This document shows, piece after piece, positions 25,890-34,520 of a stretch of 64,000 nt of DNA. The notes beneath the pieces are model-generated. The model searched no databases. It saw nothing but the letters and a program-made list of their open reading frames with translations, and had not been told where the DNA came from. The DNA comes from Tessaracoccus lapidicaptus (GTDB taxonomy: Bacteria; Actinomycetota; Actinomycetes; Propionibacteriales; Propionibacteriaceae), in NCBI RefSeq assembly GCF_001693815.1, contig NZ_MBQD01000021.1:248001-312000 (forward strand), written 5' to 3'. Within the stretch, counting starts at the first letter, position 1. Every line of letters starts with the position of its first letter. The translations under genes and the position numbers were made by a program.

Positions 25890-26947
25890 TGGTCGAGCAG
25901 CGCCTGAATGGCCCGCTCGGCCGCGTGCCCGTCGCCGTACGGTTCGCCGCGCAGCCCTGCCGGCTTGGGCCTGACGATGACGTCGCGCAGCTGCGTCAGC
26001 TCGGGGTCGAGAATGTTCCAGCCGTCGGTCAGCGTCTCGACCCACTCGGTCTCCGTGCGGATGGTCGTCACCGGAGTGTCGAGGAGGAAAGCCTCCTTCT
26101 GGAGGCCACCGGAATCGGTGACGACGCCGGCCGCCGCCATGACCGCCCGCACCATCTGCGGGTAGGCCAGCGGCTCCGAGGCGACGAGGCTCCCGGCGCC
26201 GAGGTTGAGGCCGTGCCGCTCCGCCATGGCCCTCAACCTCGGGTGGGCCAGCAGCACGACCGGGACCGGCGCGTCCTGGAGGGCCGTGAGGATGGCGGCG
26301 AGTCGCTCCGGGTCGTCGGTGTTGTCGGCGCGGTGGATCGTGGCGAGCGCGAACGGCAGCCCGGGGTCGACGCCCGCGGGCACCTGCACCGGCTGCTCGG
26401 CGACGGCGTCGCGGGTGGCCAGGCAGACGTCGGTCATGACATCGCCGACGAGGACGGTGCGGTCGCGCAGCCCCTCAGCGGCGAGGTGCTCGACGGCCAC
26501 CTCGGTCGGTGCCAGCAGCAGGTCCGCCAGGTGGTCGGTGACGATGCGGTTGTGCTCCTCGGGCATGCGCCGGTTGAACGACCGCAGCCCAGCCTCCAGG
26601 TGCGCGAGCTTGATGTGCATCTTCACGGCCGCCAGCGCCGCGGCCGCCGTCGAGTTGGTGTCGCCGTAGGCGAGGACCCAGTCCGGCTGGAACCGCTCGA
26701 GCACCTCGTCCATCTGGGCCAGCATCGCGCCCGTCTGCCGCCCGTGCGTGCCGGAGCCGACGCCGAGGTGCGCGTCGGGGGCGGGGATGCCGAGGTCACG
26801 GAAGAACACATCCGACAGCAGCGGGTCATAGTGCTGTCCGGTGTGCACGATCACGTGGTCGACGGACGGCTGGTCGGCGCAGGCACGCACGATGGGGCCG
26901 AGCTTGACGAACTGGGGCCGGGCGCCGACGACACTCATGATCTTCAC
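25886..26947 (-). CDS. Non-hydrolysing UDP-N-acetylglucosamine 2-epimerase family (WbpI/WecB-like)
   Basis: Epimerises C2 of a UDP-GlcNAc-type sugar. In this operon the likely substrate is UDP-2,3-diacetamido-2,3-dideoxy-glucuronate, giving the manno form (WbpI role); plain UDP-GlcNAc (WecB role) is the alternative. The 353-residue protein has VVGARPQFVKLGP, the GDTNSTAAAALAA, HLEAGLRSFNRRMPEEHNR and VTDSGGLQKEA signatures. The start is taken as GTG at 26947, three codons before an in-frame ATG. It is the last gene of the minus-strand polysaccharide operon, 47 bp after a glycosyltransferase. Confidence 0.88.
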   Translation of the reverse strand: MKIMSVVGARPQFVKLGPIVRACADQPSVDHVIVHTGQHYDPLLSDVFFRDLGIPAPDAHLGVGSGTHGRQTGAMLAQMDEVLERFQPDWVLAYGDTNSTAAAALAAVKMHIKLAHLEAGLRSFNRRMPEEHNRIVTDHLADLLLAPTEVAVEHLAAEGLRDRTVLVGDVMTDVCLATRDAVAEQPVQVPAGVDPGLPFALATIHRADNTDDPERLAAILTALQDAPVPVVLLAHPRLRAMAERHGLNLGAGSLVASEPLAYPQMVRAVMAAAGVVTDSGGLQKEAFLLDTPVTTIRTETEWVETLTDGWNILDPELTQLRDVIVRPKPAGLRGEPYGDGHAAERAIQALLDH

Positions 26948-26994
26948 GCGCCCCAGTCTGGCACATGCGTGCCGGGGGCCGGTCATGCGCGCGC

Positions 26995-28464
26995 TCAGCC
27001 GGCGGCGGCCTCGCGCACCTCGAGCGACCCGAATTCGCCGTGGGGCGTCGCGCCCGTGAACCCCGTCATGGCGCCGTACAGCTCGAGGATCGCCGCCTCC
27101 TGGCCCTGCCAGGAGTACCGCTCGGCCACCTCACGCACCGCGTAGCGCGACGGGTCCGTGAGCGCTCGCGCCGCGGCCTCCCCGAAGGAGCGTGCGTCGT
27201 TGGAGACGAACACCTCACCGACCCCGTTGCCGGTGACGAATTCGGCCATGAGCTTCGCGTCGGACACGACGAGCGGCAGACCCGCATGCAGGTACTCGAA
27301 CAACTTGTTGGGCATGGCCGCGTCGTGATTGGGCGACCCGCCGGGCAGCGGGTGCACCGCGACGTCCGCCCCCGAAAGGTAGTGCAGCAGTTCGTTCTGA
27401 CCCACGGGGCCGACGAAATGCAGGCGGTCCGCCACCCCGTGCTCCGCCGCGAAAGCCTCGAGCTTGGGGATCATCGGGTGCGGCAGCGGTACCGACACGA
27501 CGACCAGGTGCGCCTCTGCCGGGAGATGCGCGATGCCCTCGATGATCGTCTCGATGCCGCGTGCCCAGCTCATGGTGCCGGAGTACACCACCACCGGCAC
27601 GTCCGGCCCCAGCCCTGCGGCCTCGCGCACGGTCGTGGGGCCCTCCGGCGTGGTCAGCGGCGGCATGTTCAGGAAGACTGACGGGCGGGTCCGCAGATGG
27701 TAGACGTCGCGGAGGACGTCGGCGATGGGCTCGGACACCGTCGACGTGGCGTCGGCGTGCCCGATCATCGCGCGTTCGCAGGCGATGAGGGCCTCGTGCG
27801 CGGCCACCAGACCCTGCTCGAGCGGCGGGATCCCCGCGAAGTTCTCCCGCGCGTCGTAGTAGAACTTCGGGTCCCGCCCCTGCGCGCGGAGCCTGGTCAG
27901 CGCCTCCCGCGCGGCGAGGAGGACCTGCGGGTGGTGGGCGTGCAACACGTCGGGCTGCAGGTCGACCAGCAGGTCGGTGAGCGTGTGCTCGATGTCATAG
28001 ACGACCGGCAGGTTGCGCTCGACGCCGACGATGACGAAGGGGTCCTTGAGGCCGGCGCGCCGACGGCGCTCGACGTCCACGCGGTAGGCGAGGTCCGACG
28101 CGACGGAGCGTCCTTTGAGGGCGGCGACGCGGCCGGTCTCGACCAGCCATCTGGCGGCGGCCTTCGCCGAGCCGGCGTTCAGCCCGCGGATGCGGGAGCG
28201 GAGCACGGCGCGGCGGCGGTGGGCGGCGCGGCGCGCCTCGAGGTTCCCGGCCGGGCCCTGCTGGGCGGGGCGGCGCTGGAGCGGGACCCGGATGACCCGG
28301 ATGCCGTCGCCCAGGACGTACTCGCCGGAGCGACCGTCGGCCGCCTCGAGCGAGATGACGACCGGGTCGTAGCCGCCGCGCCGCAAGGTCGTGGCGAACT
28401 TCTTGACCCGCGAGTCGATGTCGATCGGGGCGTGCCGGAACAGGACGACGCGCGGACCCGTCAC
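26995..28464 (-). CDS. Glycosyltransferase, GT4/GT1-like
   Basis: A predicted cytosolic retaining sugar transferase acting on the growing lipid-linked polymer; donor and acceptor unknown. The 489-residue GT-B protein has an N-terminal domain with RHAPIDIDSRVKKFATTLRR and a long basic insert (about 65-140), and a C-terminal domain with VVYSGTMSWARGIETIIEG and the donor-site stretch AAMPNKLFEYLHAGLPLVVSD. ATG at 28464 lies four bases after the dehydrogenase stop. The AMPNKLFE motif is shared with three other transferases of the locus (35402, 41751 and, as AMPSKVYEYQ, 32545), so they belong to one broad type. Confidence 0.9.
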   Translation of the reverse strand: MTGPRVVLFRHAPIDIDSRVKKFATTLRRGGYDPVVISLEAADGRSGEYVLGDGIRVIRVPLQRRPAQQGPAGNLEARRAAHRRRAVLRSRIRGLNAGSAKAAARWLVETGRVAALKGRSVASDLAYRVDVERRRRAGLKDPFVIVGVERNLPVVYDIEHTLTDLLVDLQPDVLHAHHPQVLLAAREALTRLRAQGRDPKFYYDARENFAGIPPLEQGLVAAHEALIACERAMIGHADATSTVSEPIADVLRDVYHLRTRPSVFLNMPPLTTPEGPTTVREAAGLGPDVPVVVYSGTMSWARGIETIIEGIAHLPAEAHLVVVSVPLPHPMIPKLEAFAAEHGVADRLHFVGPVGQNELLHYLSGADVAVHPLPGGSPNHDAAMPNKLFEYLHAGLPLVVSDAKLMAEFVTGNGVGEVFVSNDARSFGEAAARALTDPSRYAVREVAERYSWQGQEAAILELYGAMTGFTGATPHGEFGSLEVREAAAG

Positions 28465-28467
28465 AGG

Positions 28468-29760
28468 TCAGGCTCCCTTGCCGATGACCGCGATGCGGAC
28501 GTCGGGGAAGTTCGCGGGGTCGAGGACACGGCGGCCGTCGACGATCGCGGTGACCCCGGGCAGGGCGCCCGCGGCGAGGTCGCGGTACTCGGCGTGGTCG
28601 GTCTGCAGGATCGCCAGGTCCGCCTCCTGCCCGTAGTGGTAGGGGGCGAAGCCGTAGCGGCCGAGTTCCTCGTCGGTGAACATCGGGTCGTGGACGGCGA
28701 CCTCGGCGCCGCGGGCGCGCAGCTCGTTGACGACGGGGAACACGCCGGAGAACGCGGTCTCCTTCACGCCGCCGCGGTAGGCGGCGCCGAGGACGGCCAC
28801 GCGCTTGCCGGTCAGGTCACCGGCGAGGCCTTCCAGCAGGTCGACGGCGTGCGCCGGCATGGCGGCGTTCGCGGCGCGTGCGGTGGACACGACGCTGGCC
28901 TCAGGGTCGGTCCACAGGTACAGGCGCGGGTAGATCGGGATGCAGTGCCCGCCCACCGCGATACCCGGGCGGTGGATGTGGCTGTAGGGCTGCGAGTTCG
29001 ACGCTTCGATCACCTGGTAGACGTCGATGCCGTTCGACGCGGCGAAGCGGGCGAACTGGTTCGCCAGGCCGATGTTGACGTCGCGGTACGTCGTCTCGGC
29101 GAGCTTGGCCATCTCGGCGGCCTCCGCCGAACCGAGGTCCCACACGCCGTTGGGGCGGGTCAGATCCGGCCGCTCGTCGAAGGTCAGCACCGCCTCGTAG
29201 AACGCCGTGGCGCGGGCGGCGCCCTCGGGTGAGAGCCCGCCGATGAGCTTGGGGTACTTGCGTAGGTCCGCGAACACGCGGCCGGTCAGCACCCGCTCCG
29301 GGGAGAACACGAGGTGGAAGTCGCGGCCCTCGACCAGGCCGGAGCCCTCCTCGAGCATCGGCTTCCAGCGGGTGCGGGTGGTGCCCACCGGCAGGGTGGT
29401 CTCGTAGCTGACCAGCGTGCCCGGCTTCAGCCCGGCGGCGATGGCGCGGGTGGCGTCGTCCATCCAGCCGAAGTCCGGGGTGCCCTCGCCGTCGACGAAC
29501 AGGGGCACCACGACCACGACGGCGTCGGACTCCGCGACGGCCGCGGTCGTGTCCGTGGTCGCGCGCAGCCGGCCCGCCGGCACCAGCTCGGTGAGCTTGT
29601 CCTGCAGGTGTGCCTCGCCCGGGAACGGCTCCGTGCCGGCGTTGACCAGATCGACCACCGCCCGGTTGACGTCGGCGCCGATCACCTCATGCCCGGCATC
29701 GGCGAACTGGACCGCCAAAGGCAGCCCGATCTTGCCCAACGCAACGACCGTGATCTTCAC
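28468..29760 (-). CDS. UDP-N-acetyl-hexosamine 6-dehydrogenase (WbpA/WecC-like)
   Basis: Oxidises C6 of a UDP-HexNAc to the uronic acid with two NAD+. The first step of the proposed pathway would be UDP-GlcNAc to UDP-GlcNAcA. The 430 residues have an N-terminal Rossmann site VVALGKIGLPLAVQFADAGH, catalytic Lys219 in EMAKLAETTYRDVNIGLANQ, and nucleophile Cys273 in VGGHCIPIYP, a motif seen in the HexNAc-specific rather than the UDP-glucose group. The N-terminal glycine loop is GLGKIG-like but reads ALGKIG. A 64-bp gap separates it from the upstream wbpB-like gene. The operon context favours the WbpA role. Confidence 0.88.
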   Translation of the reverse strand: MKITVVALGKIGLPLAVQFADAGHEVIGADVNRAVVDLVNAGTEPFPGEAHLQDKLTELVPAGRLRATTDTTAAVAESDAVVVVVPLFVDGEGTPDFGWMDDATRAIAAGLKPGTLVSYETTLPVGTTRTRWKPMLEEGSGLVEGRDFHLVFSPERVLTGRVFADLRKYPKLIGGLSPEGAARATAFYEAVLTFDERPDLTRPNGVWDLGSAEAAEMAKLAETTYRDVNIGLANQFARFAASNGIDVYQVIEASNSQPYSHIHRPGIAVGGHCIPIYPRLYLWTDPEASVVSTARAANAAMPAHAVDLLEGLAGDLTGKRVAVLGAAYRGGVKETAFSGVFPVVNELRARGAEVAVHDPMFTDEELGRYGFAPYHYGQEADLAILQTDHAEYRDLAAGALPGVTAIVDGRRVLDPANFPDVRIAVIGKGA

Positions 29761-29824
29761 TGAAAAGCTCTCCTTCGCATGGCCCCGCGCGATGCCGGGG
29801 CGGACTCGGCTGGCGGCACCGCCC

Positions 29825-30829
29825 TCAGGCGGCGCCCACCTCGATGAACCGGTTGGTGGCAGCGGACTCGATCATGGCCTCGCACACCTCGACCACCCGG
29901 GCGCCCTGCTCCATCGTGACGATGTCCGCGTCCTTGCCCAGCACCGCGTCGCGGAAGTTCTCGTGCTCGGTGCGCAGCGGCTCCGGCTTCGCGATCGCGA
30001 ACCGCGTCACATCGCCCTCCGACACGCCCCGGAACTGCGCAATGTCGTCCCACGTGGTCGCGACCAGCCCGTTGGCGTAGAACGTCAGATCCGCGGTCAG
30101 CGTGTCGGCGACGAACATCCCCTTCTCGCCCGTCACCACAGTCAGCCGCTCCTTGGTCGGCGACAGCCAGTTGACCAGGTGGTTGCTCATCAGGCCGCCG
30201 CTGAGCTGACAGGTGGCCGACACCATGTCCTCGTACTCCCGGCCGGCCTTGCTGACCGTCCGCGCCCCGACCAGCTCGTACTCCCGCTGCGTCACCCACG
30301 CGGTCAGGTCCACGTCGTGCGACGCCAGGTCCTTGACGACGCCCACATCCGCGATCCGGGACGGGAACGGGCCCTGCCGCCGGGTCTGCACCTGGTACAG
30401 GTCGCCGAGGTCCCCGTTCTCCAACCGCTTGCGCAGATTCTGCAGCGCCGGGTTGTACCGCTCGATGTGCCCGGTCGCACCGACCAGGCCCTTGGCGGCG
30501 AACGCCTCCGCCAACCGGCGCGCGGCCCCGGTGTCCTTCGCCAGCGGCTTCTCGATCAGCGCATGCACGCCGGCCTCCGCCAACGCCAGACCGATCTGCT
30601 CGTGATACGCCGTCGGCGTGGCCACCACCACGTAGTCCACGCCCTGCGCGATCAACTCCTCGACCGACCCCAGCACCGGCAACGCTCCGGCGACGCCGTG
30701 CGGGTCACCCGCCGGGTCCGCCACGGCCACCAGATCGACACCGTCGATCGCCCGCAGATTGCGCGCGTGGTGCCGCCCCATCATCCCCAGGCCGATCAGA
30801 CCCGCCCGCAGACCCGCCACGTCAGGCAC
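29825..30829 (-). CDS. Gfo/Idh/MocA oxidoreductase (WbpB-like)
   Basis: In the proposed pathway it oxidises C3 of UDP-GlcNAcA to the 3-keto form that the next enzyme aminates. The protein of about 334 residues has the NAD site GLIGLGMMGRHHARNLR and the conserved ALIEKPLAKD with the catalytic Lys-Pro, then HIERYNPA and SHDVDLTAW in the C-terminal domain. Start: GTG at 30829 has a GAAGG site and overlaps the aminotransferase stop by eight bases; GTG at 30820 is an alternative. The pairing with an aminotransferase and an acetyltransferase is the main reason for the WbpB role. Confidence 0.87.
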   Translation of the reverse strand: MPDVAGLRAGLIGLGMMGRHHARNLRAIDGVDLVAVADPAGDPHGVAGALPVLGSVEELIAQGVDYVVVATPTAYHEQIGLALAEAGVHALIEKPLAKDTGAARRLAEAFAAKGLVGATGHIERYNPALQNLRKRLENGDLGDLYQVQTRRQGPFPSRIADVGVVKDLASHDVDLTAWVTQREYELVGARTVSKAGREYEDMVSATCQLSGGLMSNHLVNWLSPTKERLTVVTGEKGMFVADTLTADLTFYANGLVATTWDDIAQFRGVSEGDVTRFAIAKPEPLRTEHENFRDAVLGKDADIVTMEQGARVVEVCEAMIESAATNRFIEVGAA

Positions 30830-31910
30830 CGGCCTTCGCCAGCGCGTTGACCGCCTCGACGATCCGCTCCAGGTCACCCTGCGACAGCGACGGATGCACC
30901 GGCAGCGACAGGCACTCCAACGCCGCCTGCTCCGTGTTGGCCAGGTGCACATCCACCTGGAACGGCTTGAGACGATGGTTCGGCACGGGATAGAACATCC
31001 CCGAGCCGACGTTGTACTGCTCCTTCAACGCCGCGGCGAACCCGTCACGGTCCTCAGCCACCCGCACCGTGTACTGGTGATACACGTGCACCGCACCCTC
31101 GGCCACCGGCGGCGTCACCACACCCTCCAGGTTCGCCGACAGGAACGCCGCATTCTCCTGCCGCGTCCGCGTCCAGCCGTCAACCTTCGTCAGTTGCACC
31201 CGCCCGATGGCAGCGTGGATGTCGGTCATGCGGTTGTTCAACCCGACGACCTCGTTGTGATACTGCTGCAACATCCCCTGGTTGCGGTACAGCCGCAGGT
31301 TCCGCTCGATCGTCTCGTCGGCCGCCGACACCATGCCGCCCTCACCCGAGGTCATGTTCTTCGTCGGATACAGCGAGAACATCGCGAACTCACCGAACGC
31401 GCCCACCGGCGTCCCGTTCAGCTTCGCCCCATGCGCCTGCGCCGCATCCTCGAACAGCTTCAGACCATGCCGGTCCGCGATCTCACGCAACTCGACCATC
31501 TTCGCCGGATGCCCGTACAGGTGCACCGGCATGATCGCCTTGGTGCGCTCCGTGATCGCCGCCTCCACCGAGGCCGGATCCAACGTGAAATCATCCAGCG
31601 CGATATCCGCGAAAACCGGCGTCGCGCCCGTCAACGCCACCGAGTTCGCCGTCGCCGCGAACGTGAACGACGGGACGATCACCTCGTCCCCCGCACCGAT
31701 CCCGCACGCCAACAGGCCCAGATGCAGACCCGACGTGCCCGAGTTCACCGCCACACACGCCCGACCCAGACCGAAATGCGCCGAGAACTCCTCCTCGAAC
31801 GCCTTCACCTCCGGACCCTGAGCGATCATGCCCGACCGCAACACCCGATCAACCGCAGCCCGCTCCTCGTCACCGATGATCGGCTTGGCCGGGGGAATGA
31901 ACTCACTCAC
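30822..31910 (-). CDS. DegT/DnrJ/EryC1 sugar aminotransferase (WbpE-like)
   Basis: A PLP enzyme that transfers an amino group, probably from glutamate, to the 3-keto nucleotide sugar. The 362 residues have the GTSGLHLGLLA cofactor loop, EDAAQAHGA, and the internal-aldimine Lys184 in SLYPTKNMTSGEGGM. GTG at 31910 overlaps the acetyltransferase stop. It is bracketed by the acetyltransferase and the dehydrogenase, the same set as in WbpB-E-D. Codon use in this gene has a run of C-ending codons stronger than its neighbours. Confidence 0.92.
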   Translation of the reverse strand: MSEFIPPAKPIIGDEERAAVDRVLRSGMIAQGPEVKAFEEEFSAHFGLGRACVAVNSGTSGLHLGLLACGIGAGDEVIVPSFTFAATANSVALTGATPVFADIALDDFTLDPASVEAAITERTKAIMPVHLYGHPAKMVELREIADRHGLKLFEDAAQAHGAKLNGTPVGAFGEFAMFSLYPTKNMTSGEGGMVSAADETIERNLRLYRNQGMLQQYHNEVVGLNNRMTDIHAAIGRVQLTKVDGWTRTRQENAAFLSANLEGVVTPPVAEGAVHVYHQYTVRVAEDRDGFAAALKEQYNVGSGMFYPVPNHRLKPFQVDVHLANTEQAALECLSLPVHPSLSQGDLERIVEAVNALAKAGA

Positions 31911-32503
31911 TTCGAAACCTCCACAAGGATGTCGTCCTGCTCCTGATACTGCTCACCGGTCTGCGGACACACCCACAGCCCCTCGGCGTCACCGCGCTCC
32001 AGCGGGATACCGGCGCGCCCCACCCAGCGGATCCGCTTGGCCGGCACTCCTGCCACCAACGCGAAGTCCGGGACGTCCTTGGTCACGACGGCGCCCGCGG
32101 CCACCATGGCCCAGCGCCCGATCGTCACCGGTGCCACGCACACGGCCCGGGCCCCGATCGAGGAGCCGGTGCGGCAGGTGACGCCCACGGGCTCCCAGTC
32201 GTCGCCGCGCTTGAGCTTCCCGTCCGGGTCGATGGACCGCGGGAAGTGGTCGTTGGTGAACACGACGGCGGGGCCGACGAAGACGCCGTCCTCCAGCACC
32301 GCCGGCTCGTAGACGAGCGCGTAGTTCTGCAGCTTGCAGTTGTCGCCCATCTGCACGCCCGTCCCGACGTACGCGCCGCGACCGACGATGCAATTGACTC
32401 CGAGAACCGCCTGCTCACGCACCTGGGCGAGGTGCCAGATCGAGGACCCCTCTCCGATCACCGCGTCCGGAGACACGTCGGCGCTGGGCTGGATGCGAAC
32501 CAT
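31907..32503 (-). CDS. Nucleotide-sugar N-acetyltransferase, left-handed beta-helix (WbpD-like)
   Basis: Acetylates the 3-amino group from acetyl-CoA. The 198-residue protein is a hexapeptide-repeat acyltransferase with GEGSSIWHLAQVREQAVLG, IVGRGAYVGTGVQMGDNCKL, VGPAVVFTNDHFPRSID and VAAGAVVTKDVPDFALVAGV; the FTNDHFPRS stretch is typical of the WbpD/FdtC group. It ends with an extra piece, LWVCPQTGEQY. ATG at 32503 has a GGAG site; the longer frame upstream is less likely. Its stop overlaps the aminotransferase start. Confidence 0.9.
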   Translation of the reverse strand: MVRIQPSADVSPDAVIGEGSSIWHLAQVREQAVLGVNCIVGRGAYVGTGVQMGDNCKLQNYALVYEPAVLEDGVFVGPAVVFTNDHFPRSIDPDGKLKRGDDWEPVGVTCRTGSSIGARAVCVAPVTIGRWAMVAAGAVVTKDVPDFALVAGVPAKRIRWVGRAGIPLERGDAEGLWVCPQTGEQYQEQDDILVEVSK

Positions 32504-32544
32504 GTCGCTCCCTTCTGTCGTCGGGGATGAGCATACAACCTGGG

Positions 32545-33654
32545 TCACCGTCGGCTCCGGACGGAGGAGGCCAGCGCAGCGACCGCCGCGGCGACGTCGT
32601 CGTAGGGGTTGGGGCGCTCCCGCGCCTCGGTCCCCGCCGCGCGTGCGGCCGCCACCAGCTCGTCGCGATAGGCCTCGTCGGTAGCGAACCTCCGCAGCGC
32701 AGCCACCGTCTCGTCGTGCCCGGAGACCACGACGCCTGCGCCGGTCCCCTCGAGCAGCGCGGCGACCCGCGGGAGCGGGGTGGCCACCGTCGGGAGACCG
32801 CAGGCCTGGTACTCGTACACCTTCGACGGCATCGCGTCGCGGAACGCCGGGGTGTCGTCGAGGAGGCAGAAGCCGACGTCAGCCCGTTCCGCGAGGCGCC
32901 AGGCCTCGGCCGGCGGCAGGCGGTCGTGGAAGCTCACGTGGCGGCAGTCGTCGTCCGTGAGCCGCGCCTCGAGCCAGCTGCGGTCCGCGGGGGCGACCGC
33001 GCCCACGAGGTCCAGCGCCCACGGCTGCGGGTCGGACACCGTCGCGGCCACGGCCTCGATCATCGCCTGCAGGCCGCGCGTGCGCCGGTTGTCGCCGATG
33101 TAGAGGGCGCGGTACTGCCCCTCCGCGCGGTCCCGCCGGACCGGCGGCAGCAGGCTGAGGTCGGGCTCGTTGCGGAGCAGCATCCGGCGGGGGGCCGTCC
33201 GCGGAGGGACGTGGTCGTCGGCCGCCAGGACGAGGTCCGCCGCCGCGATGATGCGGGTGAGCAGGCCGACGGTCCCCTGGAGCACCCGCAGCAGGGGGCC
33301 CGGGACCCACGGCCGGTCGGTGAGCAGGGCCCGGTAGTCCTCGTGTACATCGGCCACCCACGCGCCGCGACGGAGGCGGCGGCTCAGCCAGGCCATCGGC
33401 GCCGTGTCGGGGTCGATGGTCAGCAGCACCGGCGTGCGCAGGCGCCACGGCCACAGCAGGGCGCGCATCGCGCGGACGGCCGCCCCCTGGCGCGGCGCGG
33501 TGCGGATCGTCGCCCCGGCCGGGCCGCCGGCGGGGTCACCGAGGCCCAGGATCTCGACCGTGAGGCCCGCTCGGCGCAGCGCCCGGACGGTGCGGTGCAG
33601 GCGGGCGTCCGCGACGTCGTGACCGGTGGTGACGACGCCGACGTCGGCGCTCAG
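32545..33654 (-). CDS. Glycosyltransferase, group 1-like; unusual start
   Basis: A predicted GT-B glycosyltransferase of about 369 residues. It has VADVHEDYRALLTDRPW in the N-terminal half, LRNEPDLSLLPP, and AMPSKVYEYQACGLPTVATP as the donor-site segment. The coding frame is sure but the start is not: no ATG or GTG lies near the first conserved residues. A CTG at 33654 (overlapping the TGA of the ATPase gene) or a TTG at 33714 are the only options seen; I use 33654. Overlap with the upstream stop suggests translational coupling to the exporter ATPase. The gene is 41 bp before the acetyltransferase. Confidence 0.82.
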   Translation of the reverse strand: MSADVGVVTTGHDVADARLHRTVRALRRAGLTVEILGLGDPAGGPAGATIRTAPRQGAAVRAMRALLWPWRLRTPVLLTIDPDTAPMAWLSRRLRRGAWVADVHEDYRALLTDRPWVPGPLLRVLQGTVGLLTRIIAAADLVLAADDHVPPRTAPRRMLLRNEPDLSLLPPVRRDRAEGQYRALYIGDNRRTRGLQAMIEAVAATVSDPQPWALDLVGAVAPADRSWLEARLTDDDCRHVSFHDRLPPAEAWRLAERADVGFCLLDDTPAFRDAMPSKVYEYQACGLPTVATPLPRVAALLEGTGAGVVVSGHDETVAALRRFATDEAYRDELVAAARAAGTEARERPNPYDDVAAAVAALASSVRSRR

Positions 33655-34520
33655 AAGTCCTCCATGACGATGGCCTCGTCGCCGACCTTGAGGAACTCGA
33701 GGTAGGCGTCGCAAACCTCCGCGGGGTCGCCGCGCTTGATGAGCCGGCCCTTGTGCAGCCAGATGACCTCGTCGGACAACTCCTGGATGGTCGAGAGGGC
33801 GTGCGAGACCAGGAGCATCGTGCCGGCGGAGTTCATCAGCTCCTCCATCTTCTTGCCGGCGCGCTGCTTGAACTGGGCGTCGCCGGCCGACAGGGCCTCG
33901 TCGATGATGAGGATGTCCGGCTCCATGAACACGGCGACCGAGAACGCCAGCCGGGAGAACATGCCCGACGAGTACGTCCGCATGGGCATGTCGATGAAGT
34001 CACCCAGGTCGGCGAAGTCCGCGATCTCCTCGAACTTCTCGTTGACCTCGGCCCGGCTGAGTCCGGCGGCGAGTCCGCCGATCATGACGTTCTCGCGGCC
34101 CGTGAGGGCCGAGTTGAAGCCGACGCCGAGCGCGAGCAGCGTCGAGACCTTGCCCCGCACCTCGATCTGACCCTTGGTGGGCGGGAGGATCCCGGCGACG
34201 GCGCGCATGAGGGTCGACTTGCCCGCGCCGTTGGCGCCGATGAATCCGGTGCACTTGCCCGCGGGGACCTCGAAGCTCACCCCCTTGAGGGCGTTGACCT
34301 CGCGGTAGCGCACCTTCTCCTTGCGGGCCTTGCGGACCAGCGCGTTCTTGAGGGAGTTCTTGCGCTCGAGGTTGACGCGGTACGTGACGTAGAGGTCGTC
34401 GACGATCACCGCGGCGTCGTCGAGGTGCTCCGTCGGGCCGGTGACGGACTCGTGTGCGACGGGCTCCGGCGCGCCGGGGTCCCGCTCCAGGGACTGATCA
34501 GAGGCGGACAGCGAACTCAC
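33651..34520 (-). CDS. ABC-2 polysaccharide exporter ATP-binding protein (TagH/Wzt-like)
   Basis: Drives export of a lipid-linked polysaccharide across the membrane. The 289 residues have an N-terminal tail of about 40 residues, then an ABC domain with Walker A GFIGANGAGKST, Q-loop region GVGFNSALTGRENV, signature YSSGMFSRLAFSVA, and Walker B DILIIDEALSAGDAQF. The C-terminal carbohydrate-recognition domain of Wzt proteins is absent, so it is nearer to TagH or the Wzt forms without glycan selection. GTG at 34520 overlaps the permease gene by 23 bases. It partners the permease at 34498. Confidence 0.92.
   Translation of the reverse strand: MSSLSASDQSLERDPGAPEPVAHESVTGPTEHLDDAAVIVDDLYVTYRVNLERKNSLKNALVRKARKEKVRYREVNALKGVSFEVPAGKCTGFIGANGAGKSTLMRAVAGILPPTKGQIEVRGKVSTLLALGVGFNSALTGRENVMIGGLAAGLSRAEVNEKFEEIADFADLGDFIDMPMRTYSSGMFSRLAFSVAVFMEPDILIIDEALSAGDAQFKQRAGKKMEELMNSAGTMLLVSHALSTIQELSDEVIWLHKGRLIKRGDPAEVCDAYLEFLKVGDEAIVMEDF

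Noticed and set aside
25886-32503. Simple UDP-ManNAcA (WecB/WecC) pathway
   Set aside because: It would not need the oxidoreductase, aminotransferase and acetyltransferase between them; kept only as an alternative for the 2-epimerase alone.
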